In this document: positions 35,166 to 44,041 of the stretch, piece by piece | Layout of the letters: every line of letters begins with the position of its first letter | How positions within the stretch are numbered: the stretch's first letter is position 1 | Assembly (NCBI RefSeq): GCF_001612765.1 | Contig: NZ_BDBB01000009.1 | Location: 124,001-188,000, forward strand | Reading direction: 5' to 3' | Length of the DNA: 64,000 bases | DNA from: Nocardia arthritidis NBRC 100137 | GTDB lineage: Bacteria > Actinomycetota > Actinomycetes > Mycobacteriales > Mycobacteriaceae | Made by a program: the position numbers and the translations under genes | The notes under the pieces: model-generated | Told to the model about the DNA's origin: nothing | The model's database searches: none | The model's input: the letters and a program-made list of their open reading frames with translations, nothing else

Positions 35166-35705
35166 TACGCCTTCCCCTCGTTGATCACGTGCCCCATGCC
35201 GATATTGCGGTGAGCGTAGTCGCCTACGGAGCATTGTCGCGGACGCGGCTTGTCGCGCAAGCCTTCTCGTATCCGCCTTCGGGGATCGGCCGCGACGTCA
35301 TCGGCCTTGATTCGCGCACTACTCGAACGCGGAGCAATCGACCGGAGCGGATGATCGCGCCTCGAAGATATTCAGCGGGTTCGACGATCTACAGAGCGAC
35401 GCAAAGGGTATATCTACGATTTCCCCTGACACGTCTGCCACGCCGGAAACGTGGCGTCCGTTATCCGCGCCGGCGCGGCCGAGTCACCATCGACTCGGGC
35501 CGTCGTGGGCGCGGCGGCAGCGCTCGTCGCCGAGGTGGTCCCGCGCGGAGTCGGCGATGTGTCCCCGGAGGTACTCCTACAGCCCGGCGAGCAGCATCAC
35601 CGCGCCACACGCCACGGCGGCGACACTGCGCCCGGTAGCCCTGCTTGTCATCTCGAGATTCCGCTACTGTCAGGACGTTTGCGACGATGGTCCGAGTTCG
35701 GCTCA

Positions 35706-35921
35706 TCAGAACGAGCAGTCGGCGGGCAGCCCGACCCAGCCCCTCTTCAAGAATTTGATGACGGCGCAGAACAGATCCTCCGACCAGGAACCCACCGGGG
35801 TCGCGGCGGACGACGTCGCGACAGGTGCGGCAACGGATTCCGCGGCGGCCGAACCCGCTGGTACGACGAGTCCTGCGATCAGGGCGGTGACGACGACGCT
35901 CTCACGAAGAACGGCCCGAAC
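35706..35921 (-). pseudogene. Start-less frame for a small secreted-type protein
   Basis: After an in-frame TAG at 35922-35924, 71 codons encode a hydrophobic, signal-peptide-like stretch (VVVTALIAGLVVPAGSAAA), then SWSEDLFCAVIKFLKRGWVG and LPADCSF before a stop. Two cysteines and an Ala-rich cleavage-like region resemble the small secreted proteins common in Nocardia. No ATG, GTG or TTG lies in frame before the hydrophobic segment. It is therefore either a remnant cut by the hairpin-containing insertion, or it uses a non-standard start. Confidence 0.4.
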
Positions 35922-35941
35922 CTAAAAAGGTTCGGGCCGTT
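35910..35941. terminator. Perfect 13-bp hairpin downstream of the GlsB-family gene
   Basis: AACGGCCCGAACC and GGTTCGGGCCGTT flank TAAAAA. It lies 43 bp after the GlsB-family gene and most likely ends that transcript, although no T tail follows on that strand. Confidence 0.65.
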
Positions 35942-35983
35942 CGAAGCGCGCGCGTTCGGCGCCTAGGCCGCCGAGCGCGGGTC

Positions 35984-36259
35984 TCAGCGCAGCGCGCCGC
36001 GACGGCCGGTCACCAACCCGACCAAGAACAGCAGGACCACCGCGCCGCCGAGGCAGGTGAAGAAGCTGAACCACAGTCCGCCGCCCTCGACATCGACTCC
36101 CAGGAGCTTCAGCAGGAAACCGCCGAGCAGGCCGCCGACAACGCCCACCACGATGTTGAGCAGAATGCCCTGCTGAGCATCGGTTTTCATGAACTTGCTG
36201 GCGATCCAGCCGGCCAGACCGCCGATGATGATCCAACCGAGGATTCCGAGACCGAGCAT
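35984..36259 (-). CDS. GlsB/YeaQ/YmgE-type small membrane protein
   Basis: 91 residues and three transmembrane segments (GLGILGWIIIGGLAGWIASK, LNIVVGVVGGLLGGFLLKLL, FFTCLGGAVVLLFLVGLV) with the conserved GxxGGxxG pattern of transglycosylase-associated proteins (PF04226). Membrane-located, often stress-induced, molecular role unknown. Two ATG codons are adjacent; the second (36259) is chosen because GGAGA then has proper spacing. Confidence 0.88.
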   Translation of the reverse strand: MLGLGILGWIIIGGLAGWIASKFMKTDAQQGILLNIVVGVVGGLLGGFLLKLLGVDVEGGGLWFSFFTCLGGAVVLLFLVGLVTGRRGALR

Positions 36260-36413
36260 CATATTCTCCGATTCGTCGAGTTGAGCCCGCACACTGATCG
36301 AGCGAGCGTCTGTCCTCGCCATACCCCGGTGGTCGGCCGTCAATCGCTCTGCGTAGCAGAGGGATCGTCACGAATCGACCGGCCGAAGCGCAGATGCGAG
36401 CCGGCGTGGTCGC

Positions 36414-36863
36414 TCAGTGCATGATCCCGGTGAGCGAGAAGAATTCCTGACGAGAGCGGGCGTCTTCCCGCAGTGTGCCGAGCAAGGTCGAGGTGACCGT
36501 GGTGGTACCGACTGCTTGGACGCCGCGCAGGGTCATGCAGGTGTGTTCGGCTTCGATGACGACGCCCACGCCGATCGGTCGCAGATTCTCGGCGAGCCGA
36601 TCCGCGATCTGCTTGGTGAGTCGTTCCTGCACTTGGGGCCGGTGGGAGAAATGCTCGACGATACGGGCGAGTTTGGACAACCCGAGGATGCGCTCGCCCG
36701 GCAGATAGCCGACGTGAGCGACGCCGACGAACGGCAGCAGGTGGTGTTCGCACACCGATCGCAGTGGGATGCGGCGAGCCAGCACGAACTCGTCGTAGCC
36801 CTCGTCGTTGGGGAAAGTGGTCAGGTCGAACGGGCAGGGCGTGAACAGTTCGGCGTAGGCGCG
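36414..36863 (-). pseudogene. folE: GTP cyclohydrolase I lacking its N-terminal third
   Basis: 149 residues from RAYAELF onward are well kept: zinc ligands in [11 protein letters not shown] and HTCM, GTP-site [20 protein letters not shown] and [12 protein letters not shown], and the end TRE-like [13 protein letters not shown]. The N-terminal 40-50 residues, including the TPxR motif, are replaced by DUF2231 sequence at 36864. An alternative start inside is not obvious. The enzyme makes dihydroneopterin triphosphate for folate; a complete copy is expected elsewhere in the genome. Confidence 0.8.
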
Positions 36864-36864
36864 G

Positions 36865-37129
36865 GCCGGTGCGGAACGCCGTGGTGCCGGTGGGGATGGC
36901 GAACAGACAACCCGATCGCCGCCGCGGCCAGCGCACTCAGCACGCCGAGCGCGATCAGCCATACCGCGCCGCGAGCGAGAAAAGCCGGGTCCTCGACCAC
37001 GTGCGAGGCGATGTCGAACACTGAACCCGCCACCCAAGCCCCGATGGGCACCGTGACCAGGATCGGATGGAACGGATGACCGTACGGCCCGGCGAGCGCC
37101 GCGCTCACCGGGCGTTTGGCCTGCCGCAT
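36865..37129 (-). pseudogene. DUF2231 membrane protein, truncated and frameshifted
   Basis: From ATG 37129: [57 protein letters not shown], the standard start of DUF2231 proteins. A frameshift near 36905 moves the homology ([13 protein letters not shown]) to another frame, and it ends at 36865 exactly where FolE homology starts. The later helices are missing. Confidence 0.7.
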
Positions 37130-37149
37130 GTCACTGCGGCGCGGCTGTC

Positions 37150-37446
37150 GGCCGTAGGACACAAGAACAGGTACGGCCCGGCCGGCTCGGCGCCGAACGC
37201 GCCCTCACGGTCCTTCGATCGCTGCTCGCCGAACAGGGCTTCGAACCCACGCGTGCGGCGCCGGATTGCCTGCGCTTGCGCAACTGCCCGTTTCATCCGC
37301 TCGCCGCCGCCGAACCCGAGCTGGTGTGCGGGCTCAATCACGCCTATCTGACCGGCGTGCTCGCCGGGCTCGAGGCGGACACGATCGACGCGGTGCTCGC
37401 GCCCAAGGCCGGGGAATGCTGCGTAGAGCTCCGCTCAGCCACCTGA
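37150..37446 (+). pseudogene. C-terminal part of a SufR-like iron-sulphur regulator
   Basis: A frame without a usable start reads LGAERALTVLRSLLAEQGFE, LRLRNCPFHPLAAAEPELVC, GLNHAYLTGVLAGLEAD, then PKAGECCVELRSAT and a stop at 37444. The cysteines (NCPFH, LVC, ECC) match the cluster-binding tail of SufR/Rv1460-type helix-turn-helix regulators. The DNA-binding half is missing. Confidence 0.65.
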
Positions 37447-37487
37447 CGAGCGTCAGGCGCCGACAGACAGGGGCGGCGTCCGAAGCT

Positions 37488-38477
37488 CTACCGTCCCAGG
37501 CAGTTCAACGCCCGCATGGCCTCGTACTCCACCCGCGAAAGATCCTGGAGAACCGAGCCTGCCTGTAGGAGGTGACGCTCATCGCCCGCTTCACCGGCTT
37601 GTGCGATCAGTGCTGCGGCGTCGGTCCATAGGGTGGCTGCCTCGGTGTACAGCCCGTGGCCGGTGCGCAGGTGGCGGCTGTCGAGGGTCTGGGTGCATTC
37701 GGCGAGGAAGTCGCGGTAGAAGTTACGAAACAGAGCGCCGCCGGTGCCGGCCTTCTCCATCAAGAGGGCGGCCTGCGCGAGATCCCGCCGCGGGTTGTCG
37801 GTGCGCCGGAGCCATGTGGGCACCAGCTTGCCCGCCTTCTCGATGCCTCGGTGACCGAGGTTGGCGATGGGCGGGTTGAGGAAAGCCTGGGCGCAGGCGG
37901 TGATGGCGGGAACGATCCGGCTGTGCGGGGAAGGCAGGTTCCGCCCAGCGGTGAGGGTGAAGGACCGGTGCTCGGCGGTCATCGGGCCGCGCGCGGCCCT
38001 GGCCCGGGCGAGGCCGGTCAGGCTGGTGGATACCGCTCCGCCTTGCTGGTCGGTGTCCACCAGGTAGGCGTCGTGGTCGTCGTAGCCGTACACAGCGACG
38101 ACGTGACCACCGAAGTGCACCTTCGAGCTGAAGTAGTCCAGGTAGTAACTGTCGAGTTGCAGCCCTACGGGGAGGCCGGCATCGATGGGGGCGACCACGT
38201 TCTCCCAAGCACGGCGGGCGGATGTGGTCTCCTTGACCGAGAGCTCCAGTCCGAGTCCGGCGGCCAGGTTCCTGGTGAGGTCGAATGGCTTGACCCGTCC
38301 CCCGAGGAAGGGGAAGCCCATGTTCTTACTATCCCAGTAGACGAAGGACAGACCGGAGCCGAGGCCGAAGAGCATGGGCTCGGACAGATCGATTCCCTGC
38401 TGCCGTAGCAGCACTCCCAGGGCCGTCGTCTCGCAGTGCTGCGTACCGCGCGCGTCAACGTCTATCACCGTGGCCAT
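37488..38477 (-). CDS. BtrH-like acyltransferase/peptidase-fold protein
   Basis: 329 residues. The N-terminal about 150 match the BtrH_N domain (PF14399), a papain-like fold with likely triad C15 (GTQHCETTALG), H125 (HFGGHVVAVYGYDD) and D141 (AYLVDTDQ). The rest, helical, fits the DUF4872 partner domain. In butirosin biosynthesis BtrH moves an amino-acyl chain from a carrier protein to the aminoglycoside. Here it is the last of three minus-strand genes after a kinase and an editing-domain protein. ATG at 38477; upstream GGAAGG. Substrate unknown. Confidence 0.82.
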   Translation of the reverse strand: MATVIDVDARGTQHCETTALGVLLRQQGIDLSEPMLFGLGSGLSFVYWDSKNMGFPFLGGRVKPFDLTRNLAAGLGLELSVKETTSARRAWENVVAPIDAGLPVGLQLDSYYLDYFSSKVHFGGHVVAVYGYDDHDAYLVDTDQQGGAVSTSLTGLARARAARGPMTAEHRSFTLTAGRNLPSPHSRIVPAITACAQAFLNPPIANLGHRGIEKAGKLVPTWLRRTDNPRRDLAQAALLMEKAGTGGALFRNFYRDFLAECTQTLDSRHLRTGHGLYTEAATLWTDAAALIAQAGEAGDERHLLQAGSVLQDLSRVEYEAMRALNCLGR

Positions 38478-38684
38478 GCCATGCCTTCCTGAGCGCAGAT
38501 CATCAGGTCATCTCGCGGCTCCCCGCTACCCGACGGGACGTGCCGCGCGGATGGGCGCGGCCGCGCGTGCGGCGGGCGGTCAAGGGAGCGTTGCCGACAT
38601 GGTGGACTCTCCCGTGGCGGGAGAGTCCAACGCCGCACCCCGGTGCGAAGCGCTTGCCGCGCGCACGACCGACCGGGAGCTCCC

Positions 38685-39218
38685 TCAGCAGGAACCGGGC
38701 ACACAACGCCCACGGCGCCGCCGACCGGCCAGTGGGTGTATGCCGCGAAACCCCGGATGCGCGGGAACGTGGCCGTCCACCGGAAGCCGGATGATCTGCC
38801 GTGCTCCGGGCCCTACCTCCGCCTCGGTGTGACAGTCCTTGTGCCAGCCGAACGGCATCAGGTGGACTCGTTCGCCGCGCTGCTCCAGACGTTCGGTGAT
38901 TTCCACCAGAACGTCCAAGGTGTCGGCGAGTGCCGAAAGCACATCCACCTGGCCGGTGGCGCTTATGCGATCACCCGGCACATGGGCGACGCCGTCGATG
39001 ACGACCTCCCGCGCATCTGTCTCGGCGGCGATGCGCAGCACGGTCCGCACGGCCGCGCCCGTCAGAGTGAGATCTCCGCGACCCACGCCGACGGACACCC
39101 GCAGGCAATCATCGAAACACTTGCGTACCCCGATCCCCCACTCCATATCGACCGCGCACGGCCCCTTCGCCGTCACTGTGTACTCGAAGGTCCGGCAGCG
39201 AGTACTGATGATCTGCAC
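38685..39218 (-). CDS. Free-standing archaeal-type threonyl-tRNA synthetase editing domain
   Basis: 177 residues, of which 1-145 follow the archaeal ThrRS N-terminal editing domain (PF08915, DTD-like fold): FEYTVTAKGP, the strand-helix AAVRTVLRIAAETDAREVVI, DGVAHVPGD with H79, DVLVEITERLEQRGERVHLM, and PFGWHKDCHTEAEVG with K127. H79 and K127 align with the catalytic His and Lys of the archaeal domain. It would remove seryl or another wrongly attached group from tRNA-Thr, or act on a related aminoacyl ester. The GTG start lies 4 bp after the kinase stop with GGAGGG. The last 30 residues are Arg-rich and unrelated. Confidence 0.75.
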   Translation of the reverse strand: MQIISTRCRTFEYTVTAKGPCAVDMEWGIGVRKCFDDCLRVSVGVGRGDLTLTGAAVRTVLRIAAETDAREVVIDGVAHVPGDRISATGQVDVLSALADTLDVLVEITERLEQRGERVHLMPFGWHKDCHTEAEVGPGARQIIRLPVDGHVPAHPGFRGIHPLAGRRRRGRCVPGSC

Positions 39219-39222
39219 GGTG

Positions 39223-40419
39223 CTATCCCTCCTCCAGCGCTTTCACGGCGTCGAGGTCCAGCACCGCGTTGGCGGTGCGCTCGATGATGCCGAGGCAGAT
39301 CTCGTCCGGTTGGTATCTCGGCTGGATGGCGCTGTGGCCGATGGTCGCCAACCAGATGAAATACGGGTACAACGCCTGCTGCCGGTAGGCCAGCCACGCC
39401 GTGTCGAAATCGGGCGCGGGCGCACCGCATGCCGCGACGTGGTCGAGGTAGATGGCCAGCAGTTCACGCTCCCAGTCGCGCCGGTCCCGCACGGCGAGAC
39501 CGGAACCGACCACATAGGCGACGTCGTAGGCCCAGCTGCCACGCAGGACCACTTGCCAGTCGGTGAAGCCCATCCGGCCGCTGGAGGTTCTGTAGGTGTT
39601 GCCGATGTGGCTGTCGCCGTGCAAGAAAGTCTGTGCACCCGTGCTGGCTATCTCCAGCGATCGTTGCAGCGCGTGATAGAGCCGGTCGTGGTCGTGCGCC
39701 AGCGTTTCCGGTATCACCGCCGCCGCGCGCCTGGCTCCGACCCGCGCGCGTTTCGACATGCCGATCAACCGGTCGAGGTTGGCGAAATGCGCCCGCGGCG
39801 GCTTCAGCCATCGATGGCGCTCCAACTCGGCGTCGTTCCAGTAGCGGGCGTGCCACGTGGCCATCGTGCGCAACAGATCCTCGATCTGAGTGCGGTCGAT
39901 CGGTGTCTGCGGTGTGCAGAAGGTGGCGTCTTTGGTGCTGACGATGTCCTCGAGCAATGAGATCGTCCGGCCCGATCGGTAGTCGACAGCGCTGTGGTAG
40001 CCGCGCGGCGCTTCGATGTCCAGGGCCGGCCGGAGGTGGGTGAAGAAACCCGGTTCACCGCCGATGATTCCGGCCAGGTCCAAGGTGAGGCGCTGTTTGA
40101 AGTCCGCGGTGGTCTTCGCGAACAATTCCTCCGGCAGGCCTGCCGCCCGGCCTGTTGCGTTGTAGGTCACGCTGAGCTTCCAGCGGGTGGAGGTGCCCGC
40201 GCTCACGTCCTGCGTCTCGAAGGAGTCGACTTCCGCACCGGGGTGTCCATCGCACAGCACGGCGGTCAGCCATTGCGCTGTCACTTCACGGCCGGTCACC
40301 GGCACGTCGCTCGGGGTCCGGGCCCGCTGCCGGATCACCGTTTCCTTCGCGACATGACCACCGACGCGGGCGATCCCCCGCACAACCTCCAGTACGGGCT
40401 TGGAAGCACTGGACGCCAA
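39223..40419 (-). CDS. APH/choline-kinase-family phosphotransferase
   Basis: 398 residues with the aminoglycoside-phosphotransferase fold: Brenner-type motif FLHGDSHIGN (catalytic Asp) and metal-binding GFTDWQ about 20 residues later, a lysine-bearing strand LPEELFAKTTADFK, and TISLLEDIVS in the hinge. The group includes ecdysteroid/choline-like kinases and antibiotic kinases. Start is a TTG at 40419, preceded by GGAGGAG, which is much better supported than longer extensions. It heads an operon with the editing-domain and BtrH-like genes. Substrate unknown, probably a hydroxylated amine or amino-acid derivative. Confidence 0.82.
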   Translation of the reverse strand: MASSASKPVLEVVRGIARVGGHVAKETVIRQRARTPSDVPVTGREVTAQWLTAVLCDGHPGAEVDSFETQDVSAGTSTRWKLSVTYNATGRAAGLPEELFAKTTADFKQRLTLDLAGIIGGEPGFFTHLRPALDIEAPRGYHSAVDYRSGRTISLLEDIVSTKDATFCTPQTPIDRTQIEDLLRTMATWHARYWNDAELERHRWLKPPRAHFANLDRLIGMSKRARVGARRAAAVIPETLAHDHDRLYHALQRSLEIASTGAQTFLHGDSHIGNTYRTSSGRMGFTDWQVVLRGSWAYDVAYVVGSGLAVRDRRDWERELLAIYLDHVAACGAPAPDFDTAWLAYRQQALYPYFIWLATIGHSAIQPRYQPDEICLGIIERTANAVLDLDAVKALEEG

Positions 40420-40594
40420 TGGACACTCCTCCGCTTTGTTGGGTTCGGCTGCTGCGCTCAACCGAGTTCCGCGCCATCGGGCACGCCCCAGGGACGGTAG
40501 GGCAGCCGAGCCGAAGGAACATCCGTCGAATCCGAGAGAAATATCCGCATGGCCGGGCCGGGCCGGGACGCTCGATCGGATCCGATCGCCCGCG

Positions 40595-43426
40595 ATGCTT
40601 AAGCTCACCCGCATGCAGGAGTCCCCCGCGACGGTCTTCCTCGGTCGTGATGCCGAGATCGAGAACCTGGCGGTGCTCGCGCGCCGAGTCGCCGCGGGAC
40701 AGGGCGCGGTGGTGCTGGTGGAAGGTGAGCCCGGTATCGGCAAGACGTCGCTGCTGGAGGCAGCCGGTGCTCGAATCACGGCGGCGGGCCTGCGCGTTCG
40801 CACCGGCGCGGCGGTGGAATTGCAGCGCGACGTACCGTTCGCCGCGGTGCGCTCCTGGCTGGCAGCTGACGACACCGCGCCCGGCGGCGGCCCGGATCCG
40901 AGTCGCCCGCTGCTGCACAGCGGGGATCGCGCGGGCGACGCCGCGGCGACGCACGAGTTCGCCGTCAGCGAGGGGATCCTGGATCGTGTCGACGCTTGGT
41001 GCGCCGCCGCTCCGGTGGGTCTGATCATGGACGACGTCCATTGGGCCGACGCGCCGAGCCTGTCTGTACTGCGGCGACTGTGCGCACTGGTCGACGCACT
41101 GCCGCTGCTACTGGTGCTCGCGACCCGCCCGCTGGCCGCGGACCCGGCGTTCGCGGCGCTGTCGGCCGAACTAGTCGAACGGCAGGCCCCGGTGATACGG
41201 CTCGGCGCACTGCCCGACTCGGCCGCGGCGGCGCTCGTGGGGCTTCTGGTCGGCGCTGCTCCGGGCCCGGGTTTGCTGCGAATCGTGGCCGGTGCGCGTG
41301 GAAACCCGCTGCACATCACCGAATTGGTGGCCGCATTGCTCCGCGCGGAGGCGATCACACTGGTCGCCGAAACCGCCGCGCCGCTACCGGACTCCGGCGA
41401 ACCGTCCTCCGCCTCGCTGTCGACCGCGATCATCCAGCGCCTCGCACTCCTGTCCCGTTCCACGCGGGATATGCTGCCGATGGCCGCTGCCCTGGGACCC
41501 GTCATCAACGTGGGGGAACTATCGGCCGTGCTGGACGCCCCGCTGCTGGATGTCTGGCGGGCCGTCTCCGAAGCGATGGACGGCGGGCTGCTCGCGCGGG
41601 TCGATTCCGAACTGGTGTTCCGCCACGACCTCATGCGGGACGTGCTGGCCGTCCAGCTACCCGATTCGCTGCGCTCGGACTTGCTCTGGAGGGCCGGGCA
41701 GGTCCTGCAAGCGACCGGTGCGCCGCTCGAGCGAGTCGCTTACTACCTGTCAGCGGGCGGCCACGACTTGGATCGGACAAGCCTCGACTGGTTGACGGCC
41801 GTGGCAGGCAAGTTGATCGTGCGAGCCCCCGAACTGGCGGTGCAGTTGCTGAGCCGCGCCGCGACCGCGACAGAGCTAGACGGTGCCTCGCGTTCCGTTC
41901 TGGTCCGCTGGCAGGCCCGGGCGCTGCTGTGGAACGGCCGCGCCGCCGAAGCCGAAGCCGTGGTGCGCACCGCACTGCGCACTCGACCCGAACACGACCA
42001 CGATGTCGAACTGACCTGGCTGCTCGTCCAGGTCTGCCAATCACAAGGCCGCTTGGCCGACGCTGTCGCGGTGGCCGAGACAGCGCTGTCCACGATGGAA
42101 CTCGGCGCCGAGGACGCGGGCCGGCTCGTGGGACTGTGCGCACTGGACAATTTCTTTCTCGAGCGGTTCGAAGCGGCGGAGCGCGCCGGCCGGCGAGCCG
42201 TGTCGACGGGACAGAGCAGTGGTACCCCGCTCGCCACCGGATACGGATTGATGGCCTTGGGTGCGGTGCGCTACACCCAGGGCTATCTCGACGAGGCGCT
42301 GGATTTGAGTACGCGAATCCTCACCATCTTCGAGGACGGCACCGGATCGGACCAGTTCGATCCGTACGTGCTGTACGCGCACTGCCTGATCGAACTCGAT
42401 CGGCTCGCCGACGCCGAACAGACGCTGCGGACGGCCATCGGCCACAACCGCCGGATGCACGGTGTCTACCTCTCCCCCAACCTGCTGGCCAAGGCGCGGC
42501 TGTATCTGCTCGACGGCCGCTGGGACGACGCGCTGGCCGAATGCGCGGCGAGTCTGGCGGCGCCCGATGTCCTCGGGTACGCGCCCGTCGCACACAGCCT
42601 GGCGGCCCTCATCGGAATCCACCGCGGCACGTTCCTGCCGGATCCCGATGCCATTCCCGTGCCGGACCACCGGCTGGGAAGCACCGGTTACGCGCAGTTC
42701 CACCCCTGGGTCAAGGCATTGACGCACGAGGCCCGTGGCCATCCGGAGCTGGCGCTGGAACTGCTCGTCGACACCCATCGGCGACTGGCCGACGGCCTGA
42801 CCGCGTCCACCCTGCACTACATCTACCCGGACATCGCCCGGCTGGCCTCGGACGTCGGCGACGCAGCTGCGGCTCGGTCGGTGGTAACGGGCGCGGACGA
42901 ACTGCTGGCTCGGCAGAAGACCGCGGGCCGGACCGGAACGGCCCTGCTGTGCCGAGCCTTGGCAGACGGCGATCCCGCCATGCTCTTCGCCGCCGCGGAT
43001 GCGTTCCGGCGGTCCGGGTGGCCGCTCTACGAAGCACAGGCACACGAGAACGCCGCTGTGCTGCTCGCCGCTTCGGGACGAGAGGCCGAGGCCCGCGGCG
43101 CGCTGGACACGGCGATAGGGCTCTACGGTCGGCTGGGTGCGTCGTGGGACAGCGCCCGTGCCGCCGCACGGGTGCGGCCGCACGGGATCCGACTGGGCGT
43201 CCGCGGCAGGCGCAACCGGCCCAAATCCGGCTGGGCGGCGCTGACCGACACCGAACGCAAGGTCGCCGCGCTGGTCACCGAAGGTTGCTCCAATTCGGAT
43301 ATCGCAGCGCAGATGTTCTTGTCGCGCCGCACGATTCAGTCACACGTGTCGAACATCCTGGCGAAACTCGACCTCCGGTCACGGCGCGAGATCGCCGCCG
43401 CCATGCCGCGTTCGGTGCTTCCATGA
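40595..43426 (+). CDS. Large ATP-binding LuxR-family regulator (LAL/MalT type)
   Basis: 943 residues: AAA/STAND module at the N-terminus (FLGRDAEIENL; Walker A GEPGIGKT at 44-51; IMDDVHWAD as Walker B), a long TPR-like middle, and a C-terminal LuxR helix-turn-helix (LTDTERKVAALVTEGCSNSD, IAAQMFLSRRTIQSHVSNIL). Divergent from the kinase-editing-BtrH operon with 175 bp between starts, so it is the best candidate for its regulator. ATG 40595 is used; ATG 40613 is equally possible as neither has a clear ribosome site. Confidence 0.88.
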   Translation: MLKLTRMQESPATVFLGRDAEIENLAVLARRVAAGQGAVVLVEGEPGIGKTSLLEAAGARITAAGLRVRTGAAVELQRDVPFAAVRSWLAADDTAPGGGPDPSRPLLHSGDRAGDAAATHEFAVSEGILDRVDAWCAAAPVGLIMDDVHWADAPSLSVLRRLCALVDALPLLLVLATRPLAADPAFAALSAELVERQAPVIRLGALPDSAAAALVGLLVGAAPGPGLLRIVAGARGNPLHITELVAALLRAEAITLVAETAAPLPDSGEPSSASLSTAIIQRLALLSRSTRDMLPMAAALGPVINVGELSAVLDAPLLDVWRAVSEAMDGGLLARVDSELVFRHDLMRDVLAVQLPDSLRSDLLWRAGQVLQATGAPLERVAYYLSAGGHDLDRTSLDWLTAVAGKLIVRAPELAVQLLSRAATATELDGASRSVLVRWQARALLWNGRAAEAEAVVRTALRTRPEHDHDVELTWLLVQVCQSQGRLADAVAVAETALSTMELGAEDAGRLVGLCALDNFFLERFEAAERAGRRAVSTGQSSGTPLATGYGLMALGAVRYTQGYLDEALDLSTRILTIFEDGTGSDQFDPYVLYAHCLIELDRLADAEQTLRTAIGHNRRMHGVYLSPNLLAKARLYLLDGRWDDALAECAASLAAPDVLGYAPVAHSLAALIGIHRGTFLPDPDAIPVPDHRLGSTGYAQFHPWVKALTHEARGHPELALELLVDTHRRLADGLTASTLHYIYPDIARLASDVGDAAAARSVVTGADELLARQKTAGRTGTALLCRALADGDPAMLFAAADAFRRSGWPLYEAQAHENAAVLLAASGREAEARGALDTAIGLYGRLGASWDSARAAARVRPHGIRLGVRGRRNRPKSGWAALTDTERKVAALVTEGCSNSDIAAQMFLSRRTIQSHVSNILAKLDLRSRREIAAAMPRSVLP

Positions 43427-43448
43427 GGCCTCGCGCGAGGTGCCGCGA

Positions 43449-43712
43449 TCATGCCCATCGCCGTGATCTCGACGAGCCGGGTGGCGGCGGAATGAGCTTC
43501 GCCCAGAAGTCGTGCCGCACCGCGTCCCACAACCTGGTCAGCTCCGGAAGCAGTTCTCGCGCTTGCACGAGATCCGGATAGGCGTCGGGGCCGAAGGAGA
43601 CGATCGGCGCGGGGTCGGACGCGCTGTGCACCGCGACGATGGAGATCAGCTGATCCTGCAGTACGCGCCAGGTGACGCCCAGGCCGTCGGCTTCGGTTCG
43701 GACCTCATCCAT
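43449..43712 (-). CDS. Small uncharacterised protein
   Basis: 87 residues, acidic at the start (MDEVRTEADGLGVTW) then VLQDQLISIVAVHSASDPAP and FGPDAYPDLVQARELLPELT. No signal peptide or membrane segment. It sits convergent to the LuxR regulator with only 22 bp between stops. Codon use is in line with neighbours. No family recognised. Confidence 0.5.
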   Translation of the reverse strand: MDEVRTEADGLGVTWRVLQDQLISIVAVHSASDPAPIVSFGPDAYPDLVQARELLPELTRLWDAVRHDFWAKLIPPPPGSSRSRRWA

Positions 43713-44041
43713 CTGCGGCCCCCCATCGCAGTGCCCATCGCACGCGCGGTCGGCGATCACCGTCGATCGACCGGACTCCGGCCGATGCCGCGGAGTCGGC
43801 TGATCGTTTGCCAGGCTCCCGTCGTTCCCCGCCCGTGGTACCACGCGACCGGCCTCCGAGGGCGCCGGTGGCGTTCACGCTACTGTCAACCGCTGTCAAA
43901 GCCGACCTCCTGCTCGTCACGATCTGACGAGCATCACAGATCCGGCACCGCGCGGTCATGGGTGAAAATACCCACTTGTCCACCCATCTCCGCAGTTCGC
44001 GGCACCCGAAGCGGCACGCGCCGTCCCGCCGGAGCCAGGGT
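43713..44041. other. 329-bp gap
   Basis: It contains the promoter of the small minus-strand gene and the 3' end region of the next regulator. No dyad or coding trace is recognised. Confidence 0.5.

Larger units (their letters stand above)
35166..35983. other. 818-bp gap, mostly without genes
   Basis: It holds the start-less secreted-type frame at 35706-35921 and the hairpin at 35910-35941. The remainder (35166-35700) has no recognisable motif on either strand and contains the promoter of the metallopeptidase pair at its left end. Confidence 0.5.

Noticed and set aside
35451..35966. A 171-codon plus-strand frame
   Set aside because: No motif and composition typical of a shadow. The opposite strand shows a better, though start-less, secreted-type frame.
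35990..37060. Plus-strand frame of 220 codons over folE
   Set aside because: It is the antisense shadow of FolE/DUF2231. The zinc-site motifs are only on the minus strand.
40420..41634. N-terminal extension of the APH-like kinase by 400 residues
   Set aside because: The extension is antisense to the LuxR regulator and low in complexity. The TTG at 40419 with GGAGGAG explains the start.
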